Positions 27,926 to 37,402 of a stretch of DNA of 64,000 nucleotides are shown here, in pieces; within the stretch, counting starts at the first letter, position 1; every line of letters begins with the position of its first letter. The stretch lies in the NCBI RefSeq assembly GCF_013214175.1, contig NZ_JABSPA010000004.1:186001-250000 (forward strand), written 5' to 3'. This DNA is from Colwellia sp. GTDB taxonomy: Bacteria; Pseudomonadota; Gammaproteobacteria; Enterobacterales; Alteromonadaceae. The notes below the pieces were generated by a model. The model had not been told where the DNA came from, did no database searches, and saw only the letters and a list, made by a program, of their open reading frames with translations. The position numbers and the translations under genes are program-made.

Positions 27926-29170
27926 ATGGAACTAGGTGCACTCAGAGGTGTTATCGGTATATTCGTATTGCTAGGAATAGCCTACGCATTATCAAGTGAA
28001 AAAAAATCCATTAACTTACGTACGGTTGGCTTAGCGTTTACCCTGCAAATTCTGCTGGGAGCATTTGTTTTGTATGTGCCTTTTGGCAAAGATTTTTTAC
28101 TGTCTATGACCAACGGTGTACAAAGTGTTATCGACAGCGCAAAAGTAGGCATTGACTTCCTTTTTGGTGGTTTAGGCACTGATGCCATGTATGAAAATGG
28201 TGTTGGTTTTGTTTTTGCTATCAGGGTATTACCCAACATTATTTTCTTTTCATCATTAATTGCTGTGCTGTATTACCTAGGCGTTATGCAATGGGTTATT
28301 AAGATCATTGGTGGTGGCTTACAAAAGCTTTTAGGAACCAGTAAACCTGAATCACTTTCCGCTACAGCCAACATTTTTGTTGGTCAAACCGAAGCGCCTC
28401 TGGTAATACGCCCCTATATTGCAAAAATGACTCAGTCTGAATTATTTGCCATTATGGTGGGTGGTTTAGCCTCTGTTGCCGGCTCCATTCTTGCGGGTTA
28501 TGCTGGCCTTGGCATCGAATTAAAGTACCTTATCGCCGCCTCATTTATGGCGGCTCCAGGTGGTTTGTTAATGGCTAAAATTATATACCCTGAAACTGAA
28601 CACGATAAAATAGTTCAAGAGCCAGTGGATTATGACGAAGATAACGATAAACCAACCAATGTTATTGATGCCGCAGCTTCTGGCGCTGCATCCGGCCTTA
28701 AGCTTGCGGTTAACGTCGGCGCTATGTTACTTGCCTTCATTGCTCTAATAGCATTGTTAAATACTATTGTTGGTGGTGTTGCTGGCTTATTTGGTTATGA
28801 AAATATCACCATTGAGTTTTTCTTAGGTTACCTCTTTGCCCCCTTTGCTTATATTATTGGCGTGCCCGCACATGAAATGTTGCAAGCAGGAAGTTTTATT
28901 GGCCAAAAAGTCATCGTCAATGAATTTTTTGCCTATGTTAATTTTGTCGAAATAAGAGATACCTTAAGCCCTGTGACGCAAGCGATTGTTACCTTTGCTT
29001 TATGTGGTTTTGCCAATTTATCTTCTATCGCAATTTTGCTCGGTGGTCTTGGCTCTATGGCGCCAAGCCGTCGCCACGATATTGCTAGATTAGGTCTGCG
29101 AGCAATGCTTGCTGCTACCTTAGCAAACTTAATGAGTGCAGCAATTGCCGGCATTTTCATTGCGTTGTAG
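27926..29170 (+). CDS. nupC: Concentrative nucleoside transporter (NupC/CNT family)
   Basis: Ion-coupled inner-membrane nucleoside importer, 414 residues with about ten helices. CNT family motifs seen are VGQTEAPLVIRPY (substrate site), LASVAGSILAGYA, AAPGGLLMAKII, and late GFANLSSIAILLGGLG. A helical-hairpin inverted repeat is suggested by the two related segments. It lies 54 bases after udk and 51 before deoC. Confidence 0.92.
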   Translation: MELGALRGVIGIFVLLGIAYALSSEKKSINLRTVGLAFTLQILLGAFVLYVPFGKDFLLSMTNGVQSVIDSAKVGIDFLFGGLGTDAMYENGVGFVFAIRVLPNIIFFSSLIAVLYYLGVMQWVIKIIGGGLQKLLGTSKPESLSATANIFVGQTEAPLVIRPYIAKMTQSELFAIMVGGLASVAGSILAGYAGLGIELKYLIAASFMAAPGGLLMAKIIYPETEHDKIVQEPVDYDEDNDKPTNVIDAAASGAASGLKLAVNVGAMLLAFIALIALLNTIVGGVAGLFGYENITIEFFLGYLFAPFAYIIGVPAHEMLQAGSFIGQKVIVNEFFAYVNFVEIRDTLSPVTQAIVTFALCGFANLSSIAILLGGLGSMAPSRRHDIARLGLRAMLAATLANLMSAAIAGIFIAL

Positions 29171-29221
29171 TAACGAATAAACATAAATAATCACCAAGAA
29201 AACAAACAGGAATTTAAACTT

Positions 29222-29995
29222 ATGTCTGATATTAAAACGGTAGCTCAGCGTGCCCTGTCATTGATGGATTTAACTAGCCTTACCAATACAGAAACTGAGC
29301 AAGAGATTATTGACCTTTGTCGACAAGCAAAGTCACCTGCGGGCGAAACAGCTGCTATTTGTATTTTTCCGCGCTTTATTCCTATTGCTAAAAAGGCACT
29401 TAAAGCGCAGCAAACTCCACAGGTAAAAATAGCAACGGTGACGAACTTCCCCCATGGCAATGATGATATTGACATTGCTTTAGCCGAAACTAAAGCAGCA
29501 GTAGCCTATGGTGCCGATGAAGTAGACTTAGTTTTCCCTTATCGCGCGTTAATGCAAGGTAACGAAACCATTGGTTTTGACATGGTCAAGGTCTGTAAAC
29601 AAGCCTGCGAAAGTTCAGCAAAGCTTAAAGTCATTATTGAAACAGGTGAGTTAAAATCTGAAGAGTTAATTCGAAAAGCCAGTGAAATTGCCATTAATGC
29701 CGGAGCTGACTTCATTAAAACATCGACAGGTAAGGTCGCGGTAAATGCTACACCAACCGCAGCACAAATAATGTTAGAAGTAATAAAACACAAGAACACT
29801 GCTGTCGGCTTCAAACCCGCTGGAGGGGTAAGAAATGCCGAAGATGCCGGTATTTATCTTGATTTAGCCGATAGCATATTAGGGGATGAATGGGCCGATG
29901 CGAATCACTTTCGCTTTGGTGCTAGCAGCTTACTAACCAGTTTATTGGAAACCCTAGGTCATGAAAGTAACTCTAAAAGTTCAAGTAGCTACTAA
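29222..29995 (+). CDS. deoC: Deoxyribose-phosphate aldolase
   Basis: Splits deoxyribose-5-phosphate into acetaldehyde and glyceraldehyde-3-phosphate. The 257-residue protein carries the Schiff-base lysine K166 in [11 protein letters not shown]102 in [10 protein letters not shown], and [13 protein letters not shown] near the C-terminus. The length is normal for the E. coli type. It lies between nupC and tdk. Confidence 0.95.
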   Translation: MSDIKTVAQRALSLMDLTSLTNTETEQEIIDLCRQAKSPAGETAAICIFPRFIPIAKKALKAQQTPQVKIATVTNFPHGNDDIDIALAETKAAVAYGADEVDLVFPYRALMQGNETIGFDMVKVCKQACESSAKLKVIIETGELKSEELIRKASEIAINAGADFIKTSTGKVAVNATPTAAQIMLEVIKHKNTAVGFKPAGGVRNAEDAGIYLDLADSILGDEWADANHFRFGASSLLTSLLETLGHESNSKSSSSY

Positions 29996-30108
29996 GTTTC
30001 TATTACCATAGCGACTAAGTAGCAACTAAATAATTGAAAATAGCGTTTAGTTAAGTAAAACTATAGCGATACCTTCAATAAGACAAACTTTAAAAAGAAA
30101 GCAGAAAG

Positions 30109-30693
30109 ATGGCACAACTTTATTTTTATTTTTCATCGATGAATGCAGGCAAGTCAACTCACTTGCTGCAATCTTCTTATAACTACCAAGAGCGTGGTTT
30201 AGCCACGGCTATTTATACCGCGCAAATTGATGATAGGTTTGCTAAAGGCAAGGTTGCTTCGCGGTTAGGCATTGATGCCGACGCTTTTTTGTTTAACGAT
30301 GAAACTAACCTATTCAAAGATGTTGAGCAGAAAAATCAAGCTGAGAAGCTTGCTTGTGTACTCCTCGACGAAGCACAGTTTTTGTCCACAGAGCAGGTTA
30401 AGCAACTTACTGATATCGTTGATTTATTGCACATCCCTGTTCTCGCTTATGGCATACGCACTGACTTTTTAGGACAAACCTTCTCAGGTAGTGCTGCCCT
30501 GCTCGCTTGGGCAGACAAACTGGTAGAATTAAAAACCATATGTCACTGTGGCCGCAAAGCTAACTTTGTTATCAGACAAGACGCTAACGGTAAAGCTATG
30601 CAAGGGGGCGAGCAAGTAGAAGTAGGGGGTAATGAGCGTTATGAACCCCTGTGTCGCGCTCACTTTAAGCAACTTGTCAGGCTTGAAGTCTAG
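30109..30693 (+). CDS. tdk: Thymidine kinase
   Basis: Phosphorylates thymidine and deoxyuridine. The 194 residues have the P-loop SSMNAGKST at 9-17, LLDEAQFL (Walker B), YGIRTDFLG in the lasso region, and the zinc site with CHCGRKA and LCRAH. An AAAG-rich ribosome site precedes the start. It ends at a symmetric terminator shared with deoA. Confidence 0.94.
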   Translation: MAQLYFYFSSMNAGKSTHLLQSSYNYQERGLATAIYTAQIDDRFAKGKVASRLGIDADAFLFNDETNLFKDVEQKNQAEKLACVLLDEAQFLSTEQVKQLTDIVDLLHIPVLAYGIRTDFLGQTFSGSAALLAWADKLVELKTICHCGRKANFVIRQDANGKAMQGGEQVEVGGNERYEPLCRAHFKQLVRLEV

Positions 30694-30800
30694 GGTGGCC
30701 GCTAAAAACAGTGTCATCAACCTTGATTAGTGCTTACTGCCTAATAAAAGAGGCTACTTTCGGTTTATTATCACCATTGCAAATCACATTTCATTAAATG

Positions 30801-30836
30801 AAAACGCCTTATAACTCAGTTATAAGGCGTTTTTTT
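30801..30836. terminator. Bidirectional terminator between tdk and deoA
   Basis: Near-perfect palindrome ACGCCTTATAACT-C-AGTTATAAGGCGT flanked by A4 and T7. Confidence 0.92.
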
Positions 30837-30907
30837 ATGAGAGCAAACATACATTGATTGTCTACTAGCTAATAACAATAGTGCTTATTCACTTTAACTA
30901 ACCGCGA

Positions 30908-32227
30908 CTACGAATAAATCACTGGCGGCAATTCAGGGCTCTCTTCTGAGTAACTCAGCGCATTATTAAATTGCTCAATAGCTCTATTAGCTGAGTCTTC
31001 ATCTTTGGCATGAACACGGGCAATCACTTCACCACGATTGACGTGTACACCCAGTGGTAATATCCTATCAAAACCAACCGTGTGATCTACCTGCTGTGTC
31101 GGTGCGGTTCTACCGCCACCTAAACCAACAACTGACATGCCAACAGCACGGGTATCCATTTGTGCAATATAGCCATGCTGTGATGCTTTAACTTCCATAA
31201 TCACATTCGCTTTGCTCATAGAATCCCAAGGTTTTTCTACGAAGTTTTTCGGCCCACCTAATGCTGCCACCATACGATCAAACACTTCTGCTGCCAAACC
31301 TGTGCTTAATACTTTATCGATTTTTTTATGGGCATCTTGTTCATCACTTGCTAGCTTGGTATTAACAAGCATAGCCGTGGCAAGTGCTTGTACGACTTTA
31401 TGTAAGCGCGGCTCTCTTTGCTTGCCGGTTAAGTATTTAACCGTTTCATACATTTCTATAGCGTTACCAGCACTGGTACCCAAGACTTGGTTCATATCGG
31501 TAATAATAGCCTGTGTCTTAACACCCGCGCCATTAGCAACGCTAACGATACTATCAGCAAGTGCTTTAGCATCGGCTAGATTATTCATCATAGCGCCATT
31601 GCCTACCTTAACATCCATCACTAACACATCTAAGCCCGCAGCAAGCTTTTTAGACAAGATAGAAGCGGTAATTAAGGGGATAGACTCAACGGTTGCAGTA
31701 ACATCTCTAATCGAATACAAACGCTTATCTGCCGGTGCTAAATTGTCTGTTTGAGAAATAATAGCAACACCAACTTCTTTCACTATGCGCTTAAATTCTG
31801 AGATGCTTGGCTGGACATTAAAACCAGCGATGCTTTCTAGTTTATCTGCAGTACCACCGGTATGACCTAAACCTCGACCCGAAATCATCGGTACATAACC
31901 GCCACAAGCAGAAACAATAGCAGCCAACATAAAGCTAACTTTATCGCCGACACCACCGGTTGAATGTTTATCAACGATAGGGCCATCAAAGCCTTGCCAA
32001 CTTATGACATCGCCTGAATTCATCATAGCTTTGGTAAAGTTGACTCTTTCATCAATCGACATGCCATTTTGAAAAATAGCCATCGCCATTGCGCCAACTT
32101 GGCTGTCTGAAAAGTTGCCATCGACTAGGCCTGAAACAAAACCATTAATCGATTGTTCGTCGAGTATTTGACCATTACGTTTAAGTCGAATAATTTCTTG
32201 TGGGATAATTTTATTGGTTACTGACAT
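30908..32227 (-). CDS. deoA: Thymidine phosphorylase
   Basis: Converts thymidine to thymine and deoxyribose-1-phosphate. The 439-residue protein has EIIRLKRNGQ at the start, the signature VDKHSTGGVGDKVSF, GRGLGHTGGTADKLESI, LYSIRDVTATVESIPL and a C-terminal pyrimidine-phosphorylase domain with VGLGGGRT. It lies 11 bases after cdd, so the pair forms an operon that turns cytidine and thymidine into bases and sugar phosphates. Confidence 0.95.
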   Translation of the reverse strand: MSVTNKIIPQEIIRLKRNGQILDEQSINGFVSGLVDGNFSDSQVGAMAMAIFQNGMSIDERVNFTKAMMNSGDVISWQGFDGPIVDKHSTGGVGDKVSFMLAAIVSACGGYVPMISGRGLGHTGGTADKLESIAGFNVQPSISEFKRIVKEVGVAIISQTDNLAPADKRLYSIRDVTATVESIPLITASILSKKLAAGLDVLVMDVKVGNGAMMNNLADAKALADSIVSVANGAGVKTQAIITDMNQVLGTSAGNAIEMYETVKYLTGKQREPRLHKVVQALATAMLVNTKLASDEQDAHKKIDKVLSTGLAAEVFDRMVAALGGPKNFVEKPWDSMSKANVIMEVKASQHGYIAQMDTRAVGMSVVGLGGGRTAPTQQVDHTVGFDRILPLGVHVNRGEVIARVHAKDEDSANRAIEQFNNALSYSEESPELPPVIYS

Positions 32228-32238
32228 TAGCTAAATCC

Positions 32239-32658
32239 TTATAAGTCTAATAAATCTTTTGGGGTGAATGCATCAGGTAATAACGCCTGCACAGTCCAAA
32301 CTTTTCGTTCATTTTTATGGTTTACTGTAAGTACTGGTGCTGATTGTTCAAAAAACTCAGCAATAACCTGCCTACAGGCACCACAAGGTGGCGTCAATTT
32401 ATCTTGTTCGGTATAAATAACAATTAGTTGAAATTGTTGCTCGCCATTAATTACTGCATGACTAATACAATTACGCTCCGCGCAGACAGTTAAGCCGTAT
32501 GAAGCGTTTTCGACATTACAACCTTTGACTATGTTGCCATTGGTTGTTAACGCAGCAGCACCGACATGAAAGTTACTGTATGGCGCATAGGCCAATTGAT
32601 AAGCAGCTTTCGCAGCAGCGATTACTTCATCCATTAATTTTGTTGGTATTTCGTTCAT
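32239..32658 (-). CDS. cdd: Cytidine deaminase
   Basis: Deaminates (deoxy)cytidine. From ATG 32658 it has 139 residues with the zinc ligands C59 (TVCAERN, catalytic E61) and C92/C95 (PPCGACRQ), the homotetrameric short type. Longer in-frame starts at 32712 would place the coding region across the operator at 32705-32720 and add residues not found in this family. It is the first gene of cdd-deoA. Confidence 0.93.
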   Translation of the reverse strand: MNEIPTKLMDEVIAAAKAAYQLAYAPYSNFHVGAAALTTNGNIVKGCNVENASYGLTVCAERNCISHAVINGEQQFQLIVIYTEQDKLTPPCGACRQVIAEFFEQSAPVLTVNHKNERKVWTVQALLPDAFTPKDLLDL

Positions 32659-32704
32659 TATGTTCCCTGTCACGAGTAATATTGATAGCTTCAGCATATC
32701 ATTG

Positions 32705-32720
32705 CTGACCATGTGGTCAA
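32705..32720. promoter_or_regulatory. RutR-type operator upstream of cdd-deoA
   Basis: CTGACCA-TG-TGGTCAA matches TTGACCAnnTGGTCAA at 13 of 14 fixed positions, about 47 bp upstream of the cdd start. Confidence 0.75.
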
Positions 32721-32768
32721 GTTATTTTATTCAATGAATTAACAACAACTATAATGAAAAATAGCCAA

Positions 32769-32798
32769 TAAAAAAGGCTGCAAAAAATGCAGCCTTTT
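32769..32798 (-). terminator. Terminator of the Oar-like receptor gene
   Basis: AAAAGGCTGCA, loop A5, TGCAGCCTTTT, with the T-run on the minus strand. Confidence 0.85.
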
Positions 32799-32845
32799 AT
32801 TTCTATCAAACCGGTCTACTACAATGCAAGTATCCTCGATTTTTA

Positions 32846-32866
32846 GTTTAGTTTAGTTTAGTTTAG
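32846..32866. repeat. Pentanucleotide tandem repeat (TAAAC)n
   Basis: About four consecutive copies of GTTTA on the plus strand, starting at the stop codon of the receptor gene and running into its 3' untranslated region. Confidence 0.7.
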
Positions 32867-35800
32867 AAAGTATAACGAACACCAATTTTGATACCCCATG
32901 CAGAGTATTTAGCATCAACTGTATCGGCATTAGCGGCGTCGAAGCCACCATATGGTGTAGAATATACGTAACGGCCTTGATCATCTAGGTCGAAGTCGGC
33001 AAGGATTTTAGTACCGTATTGGCTACGCTTTTTCTGGCCTTTAGTATCGTCGATAAGGTTAAGTAAGTTACGCACACTAAGGAATAACTCACCTTTATGA
33101 CCTTCCATAAAACCTGGGATTTCTTGAGCAATACGTAGGTCTAGCGTGGTTTGCCAAGGTTGGCTACCAGAGCCTTTTTCAGCATAACCACCGGCATATT
33201 TACCTAAACCTGCTTGGTCTATATAGCCTTTCAACTCATCATAGGTCAAACCGTATTGGTAAGCTACGTTTGGATCACCGGCGCCCGATGGAATGTAAGG
33301 CAAGTAAGCATCTGATTTATAAAATGCGTCTTGATCACCTAAGGCACCATCTTTGTGTGATCCCATAACCCAGCTAAGTGGCTGGCCAGAGCGGCGTTCA
33401 AAGAATAGATTAAACTTAGTAGCATAGTTAGAAACAAACTCAACACGGTAATCTAAGTTAATTTTTAAGCTATGTTCAATTTCAAAATTGGCACGACCAA
33501 CTTCTGCACGGCCACGCTCTAATGTGACCGGGTACTGGAAGTTAGAAGTAGCTGTTGAAGAAGTCCCTGGTGTACCTTCGGTAATATCTTGATTGGTATA
33601 AGATATATTAAAGGCAAGGCCGCTATCAAACGTCTTGTTTAAGCTGGTAGTGATGATATTGCTTTCACCATTATCAGCGGCATTAGTTAACATGAGATCA
33701 TAACGATCCGTGTCATCTGCTTCATAAATTGGGCGGCCACCAGCAGTTGTTTCGCCAGTTTTGCTACGGCTAACATCTTGCCAAAATGGGTCGTTTTCTT
33801 TCTCTATATGAATAAATTCTGCCGACCACATCCAGTCATCACCCATTACTGGGATATCGAAACGATACTCTAGTGCAATATTGGTACGCCAGTCTGAAGG
33901 CGTTTTGAAATTAGGATCGGTGAAGTTTACATTACCGTCTCCTGCTTCCATGCCATCAAGTACCGCTTGAGGGATCTTAGTAATATCCGCATTAATTAGG
34001 TGATCACCAGTATCACCAGAAGTAACGTAGGTAGTTCCGTCATTACTGTAGGCATTTGAAAGCCAAACATTGGGGCGACCACCACTAAAGCGACCAATAC
34101 CACCACGCACGACTAAATCATCGGTTGCTTCCCAGTTAATACTAATACGAGGAAGGAAAATACTTTCGCCATCCATATTAGCAGAGTTTGAGTAGCCGTA
34201 TCTTGCTTGGAAATTAGCATTATGAGTTGGTTTATCTGATGAGCCCACCACCTCATAACGAACACCGGCGGTTAACAATACCGAATCGGTAATATTAAAC
34301 GCATCTTCAATAAATAATGTTGTTGTTGAGAACTTAAAGCTCGCTGCTGCATCATTCACGTCGTTGGTGTATGCATTGGCATAATCAAAGTCATCAGCCA
34401 AACGATTTTCAAAGTCGGCAATGCTCTCAAAATTCCATGTACCTAATGAGTCAGGTGCATATAAATTCCTTACATCTATGGTTTCATATTCGACACCAAA
34501 GGTAATTTCATGGTCGTTATATAAATATTCACCTAAAAAACGTAATGACAAGGTCTGGTTGCTTAGCTCATTACCATGGCGACTTCTATCAGGGCCAAAA
34601 GCGATATCGCCACTTTCACCTCGTACGGTAACATCACCCATCATTTTATTTTGAGGAGCTGCCTTAGTATCAACATCTTTATAGGCTACTTTTATTTCAG
34701 TAGTAAAATCAGCGCTCCAATCTGAGTACAAGTGCCCAGAAAAGGCCGTTAAGTTTTCATCCTTATCATACCAGTGAGTAGAGGTTTTCAGTTCACTTGA
34801 CCTAGAAGTCATGTTACGTGTTGAGTTACCCTCAGTGTTTTGATAAGTAAATGCGGCACGATGATCTTCATTGATGTTCCAATCAAGTTTAATTAAGATT
34901 TTTTCGTCTTTTTCTTCAGGATTGGCACTGTAAGTACCTATATCAACGCCGTAAACTCGGTCAGCAATCTCTTTAACTTGAAGGTATTCTGCTTCGGTAA
35001 ACTTGGTATCATTGCCTGCACCTGCACCTGCAGGTCCCCACTCAACACTGGTAGGTTGATCATACTTCTCATATGATGCGAAGAAAAACAACTTATCTTT
35101 AATAATGGGTCCGCCAAGAGTAGCGGCAAAAGTAGTTGATTCAAACTCTAATGGGATGTCTTCACCCTCTAAATTTATAGGGGTACCGGCCCAGTCATCC
35201 GATTCTTTTTCATAGAAAAAACTACCATGAAATTCATTGGTACCTGACTTGGTTACTACGTTAATTTGACCGCCAGAAAACCCGCCATTTTTAACAGAGT
35301 AAGGCGTTGCTTCAACACTAACCTGCTCAACCGCATCAATCGATATTGGTGAGCGCTGGGTTGGATAACCATTGCCGTTCAAACCAAAGTCATCATTTTG
35401 ACGAACACCATCAACAGAGAAACTATTAAAGCGAGGGTTTGAACCAGCGATTGACATCGGCGCACCATCGCCACTGCCAATAGAAACTAATGGGTTAAAA
35501 CGTAACACACCCTTAAGATCACGTTCACCACCCGCAGCATTCGCGATATCATCAACACCAAAAGAGCCTGAAGAACCGCTATTGGTATAGCCAACCGCAC
35601 GACTACCAACAACAGAAATAACTTCTCTATCAACATTTTCTAAATCAATAGATAAACGCTGTAGCTTACCGGCTTGTAGATACACATTAGTGTGAACTTG
35701 ATCTTTATATACTTCAGAATCAATCACAACTTTATAGGGGCCGCCAACACGAAGACCTCTCAAGCTATAATTACCTGAACTATTGGTTTTAATTCGTTTA

Positions 35801-35976
35801 ACGGTACCCGTTGGGATATGAGTTACAATAATCGTTGTATTGACAGCAGCTTCACCCTTAGGAGTGAATACTTGTCCTGCGATACCCGAAGATGTCTCAT
35901 TTGCTATTGCTGAAGTTGATAGCCCAAGCGCAAGGACTAACGCACTAGCTATATGTGATAGACGATAGTTTTTCAT
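32863..35976 (-). CDS. TonB-dependent receptor with N-terminal carboxypeptidase-regulatory-like domain (Oar type)
   Basis: The 1037-residue outer-membrane protein has a signal peptide (ends near SAIAN) and a CarboxypepD_reg-like beta domain at about 28-115 (GIAGQVFTPKGEAAVNTTIIV, SGNYSLRGLRVGGPY). A plug at about 140-245 has SFSVDGVRQNDDFGLNGNGYP and GFSGGQINVVTKSGTNEFHGS, and a large barrel ends GVRYTF. It resembles the Oar-like receptors of Alteromonadales. Its place between cdd-deoA and a RutR-like regulator suggests uptake of nucleosides, oligonucleotides or similar compounds. A long 5' region (36 kb) holds possible operators and a hairpin. Confidence 0.88.
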   Translation of the reverse strand: MKNYRLSHIASALVLALGLSTSAIANETSSGIAGQVFTPKGEAAVNTTIIVTHIPTGTVKRIKTNSSGNYSLRGLRVGGPYKVVIDSEVYKDQVHTNVYLQAGKLQRLSIDLENVDREVISVVGSRAVGYTNSGSSGSFGVDDIANAAGGERDLKGVLRFNPLVSIGSGDGAPMSIAGSNPRFNSFSVDGVRQNDDFGLNGNGYPTQRSPISIDAVEQVSVEATPYSVKNGGFSGGQINVVTKSGTNEFHGSFFYEKESDDWAGTPINLEGEDIPLEFESTTFAATLGGPIIKDKLFFFASYEKYDQPTSVEWGPAGAGAGNDTKFTEAEYLQVKEIADRVYGVDIGTYSANPEEKDEKILIKLDWNINEDHRAAFTYQNTEGNSTRNMTSRSSELKTSTHWYDKDENLTAFSGHLYSDWSADFTTEIKVAYKDVDTKAAPQNKMMGDVTVRGESGDIAFGPDRSRHGNELSNQTLSLRFLGEYLYNDHEITFGVEYETIDVRNLYAPDSLGTWNFESIADFENRLADDFDYANAYTNDVNDAAASFKFSTTTLFIEDAFNITDSVLLTAGVRYEVVGSSDKPTHNANFQARYGYSNSANMDGESIFLPRISINWEATDDLVVRGGIGRFSGGRPNVWLSNAYSNDGTTYVTSGDTGDHLINADITKIPQAVLDGMEAGDGNVNFTDPNFKTPSDWRTNIALEYRFDIPVMGDDWMWSAEFIHIEKENDPFWQDVSRSKTGETTAGGRPIYEADDTDRYDLMLTNAADNGESNIITTSLNKTFDSGLAFNISYTNQDITEGTPGTSSTATSNFQYPVTLERGRAEVGRANFEIEHSLKINLDYRVEFVSNYATKFNLFFERRSGQPLSWVMGSHKDGALGDQDAFYKSDAYLPYIPSGAGDPNVAYQYGLTYDELKGYIDQAGLGKYAGGYAEKGSGSQPWQTTLDLRIAQEIPGFMEGHKGELFLSVRNLLNLIDDTKGQKKRSQYGTKILADFDLDDQGRYVYSTPYGGFDAANADTVDAKYSAWGIKIGVRYTF

Positions 35977-36179
35977 CTGTTATTCCTATGTTTTTGTTTT
36001 TTGTTTTGTTTAAAGTGGTCTTTATTTTTATTATTTATAAACGATATAAAAGTTAACCAGTTGCTCTGTTTTTCATTTCGATTAAAATTAGACCAGACTT
36101 TCATTGCAGTTTCATTACATTTTTTCACATAGTAACACAACTAGCAAAAACAAAAATGTCAGACCAGTTAAAACAAAAC

Positions 36180-36215
36180 AGGCTGATTTTAATTATATTC
36201 CTTTAAAATCAGCCT
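36180..36215 (-). promoter_or_regulatory. Perfect 13-bp hairpin in the leader of the Oar-like receptor
   Basis: AGGCTGATTTTAA and its exact complement TTAAAATCAGCCT enclose a 10-base loop. On the minus strand it is followed by GTTTTGTTTT. It lies about 204 bp upstream of the receptor start with no gene before it on that strand, so it could be a leader terminator or attenuator. Confidence 0.5.
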
Positions 36216-36324
36216 ACTAAGATGAAATTACATGTTATCGCCTTCGATTATTTCACTTAATAATTTTATATATAAAATATTGTTATCGAAAGGTATGGTT
36301 TTAATCACTTTTTAATATAAGAAA

Positions 36325-36340
36325 CTATCCATATGGTCAA
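36325..36340. promoter_or_regulatory. Possible RutR-like site upstream of the Oar-like receptor
   Basis: Read on the minus strand, TTGACCA-TA-TGGATAG has a perfect left half and a partly degenerate right half (11 of 14 fixed positions). Confidence 0.35.
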
Positions 36341-36456
36341 CAAATGAGCGTAAAATCCCTTGATAGCCTTTATATAAAGCAATATTGAAGTAATAAAATA
36401 CTGACTTAAAACAATATATTTAAATTTATTTTAGAATAGTGATTATAGTGAAAAGA

Positions 36457-36473
36457 TAAAACAGTCTGTTTTA
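36457..36473. promoter_or_regulatory. 17-bp perfect palindrome, possible operator
   Basis: TAAAACAG-T-CTGTTTTA in the divergent region between the Oar-like receptor and the TetR gene. It matches no consensus I know. Confidence 0.4.
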
Positions 36474-36588
36474 GATTACTTACCACAAACTTGTAACCAG
36501 ATGGCTATATAGTGTACCTTTCCTTTTCAATAAATTACATTTGTAGCTTAGATAATTAGTCAGTTGATAAATGTCCACGTTTGGCCAC

Positions 36589-36604
36589 CTGACTAGCTGG
36601 TTAA
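36589..36604. promoter_or_regulatory. Possible RutR-like autoregulatory site
   Basis: CTGACTA-GC-TGGTTAA matches 11 of 14 fixed positions of the RutR consensus, about 135 bp upstream of the regulator start. The rest of 35977-36738 is AT-rich non-coding DNA. Confidence 0.35.
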
Positions 36605-36738
36605 TAATAAATGAAGAAAATGTGTGACTTATGTCGATACGACTGGTAAAAAGCTAGATTAAAATAATCATGACAGCACCATAATCAAAAAGCATGGTGA
36701 AAAACAATGAAGACAATAACGAACTCTGAGTAAAGAAT

Positions 36739-37371
36739 ATGACTAGCGCTAATCAAATAAAAAAAACCGGCAATATTCGAGCGAAAAGTAAAGTTAAGAT
36801 CCTAACCGCCGCTAGAACCGAATTTGTTTTACAGGGATATAGGGGCGCAACGGTGCAATCTATAGCTGATCGAGCAGAGCTGCCAAAAGCCAATATTCTT
36901 TATTATTTCAAAAACAAAGAAAACATTTATCATGCCGTGCTTGAGCATACTCTTGAGATGTGGGATGAAGGCATCGGTGATATTGAAGCAAATGAAGGTC
37001 CTAAAGTCGCCATAGAAAAATTTATTGCTGCGAAAGTAAGGATGTCATTTAAGCACCCTGAAGCATCAAAGATATACGCTATGGAAATAATTCAAGGCGC
37101 ACAACATTTAAAAGACTATGCCCGTACATATCAACGACAGTGGGTAAGAGAAAAAGCTAAATTATTTCAGCAGTGGATAGATAGCGGTGAAATGGTCAAT
37201 GTTGATCCTGTGCATCTTATTTTTCTTATTTGGTCAGCTACTCAGCACTACGCTGATTTTGAAACACAAATTTTAACGATAATGAATCGTGCAGACTTCG
37301 AAGAAGATGATGTTGAACAGGTCATCGCTTTTCTGTGTGACATTATTTTACGAGGCTGCGGCTTAATTTAA
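36739..37371 (+). CDS. TetR-family regulator of RutR type
   Basis: The 210-residue repressor has a TetR DNA-binding domain at about 17-63 (VQSIADRAELPKANILYYFKNKE) and a RutR-like C-terminal ligand domain: HPEASKIYAMEIIQGA and HLIFLIWSATQHYADF (159-174), close by eye to E. coli RutR, which binds uracil and recognises TTGACCAnnTGGTCAA. The same palindrome occurs at 18821, 27010 and 32705 beside pyrimidine and nucleoside genes, so this is the probable regulator of the locus. The rut pathway itself is not in the window. An exonuclease-family gene follows after 31 bases. Confidence 0.88.
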   Translation: MTSANQIKKTGNIRAKSKVKILTAARTEFVLQGYRGATVQSIADRAELPKANILYYFKNKENIYHAVLEHTLEMWDEGIGDIEANEGPKVAIEKFIAAKVRMSFKHPEASKIYAMEIIQGAQHLKDYARTYQRQWVREKAKLFQQWIDSGEMVNVDPVHLIFLIWSATQHYADFETQILTIMNRADFEEDDVEQVIAFLCDIILRGCGLI

Positions 37372-37402
37372 TCAATTTAAGAAATTACTTTAAGAAAAAA
37401 TT

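Noticed and set aside
30272..30472. Second frame inside tdk and similar overlapping frames across nearly all long genes
   Set aside because: These are frame shadows of well-supported genes with no independent start signals.
32659..32712. Longer start for cdd
   Set aside because: It would run through the RutR-type operator and add 18 residues absent from the short cytidine deaminase family.
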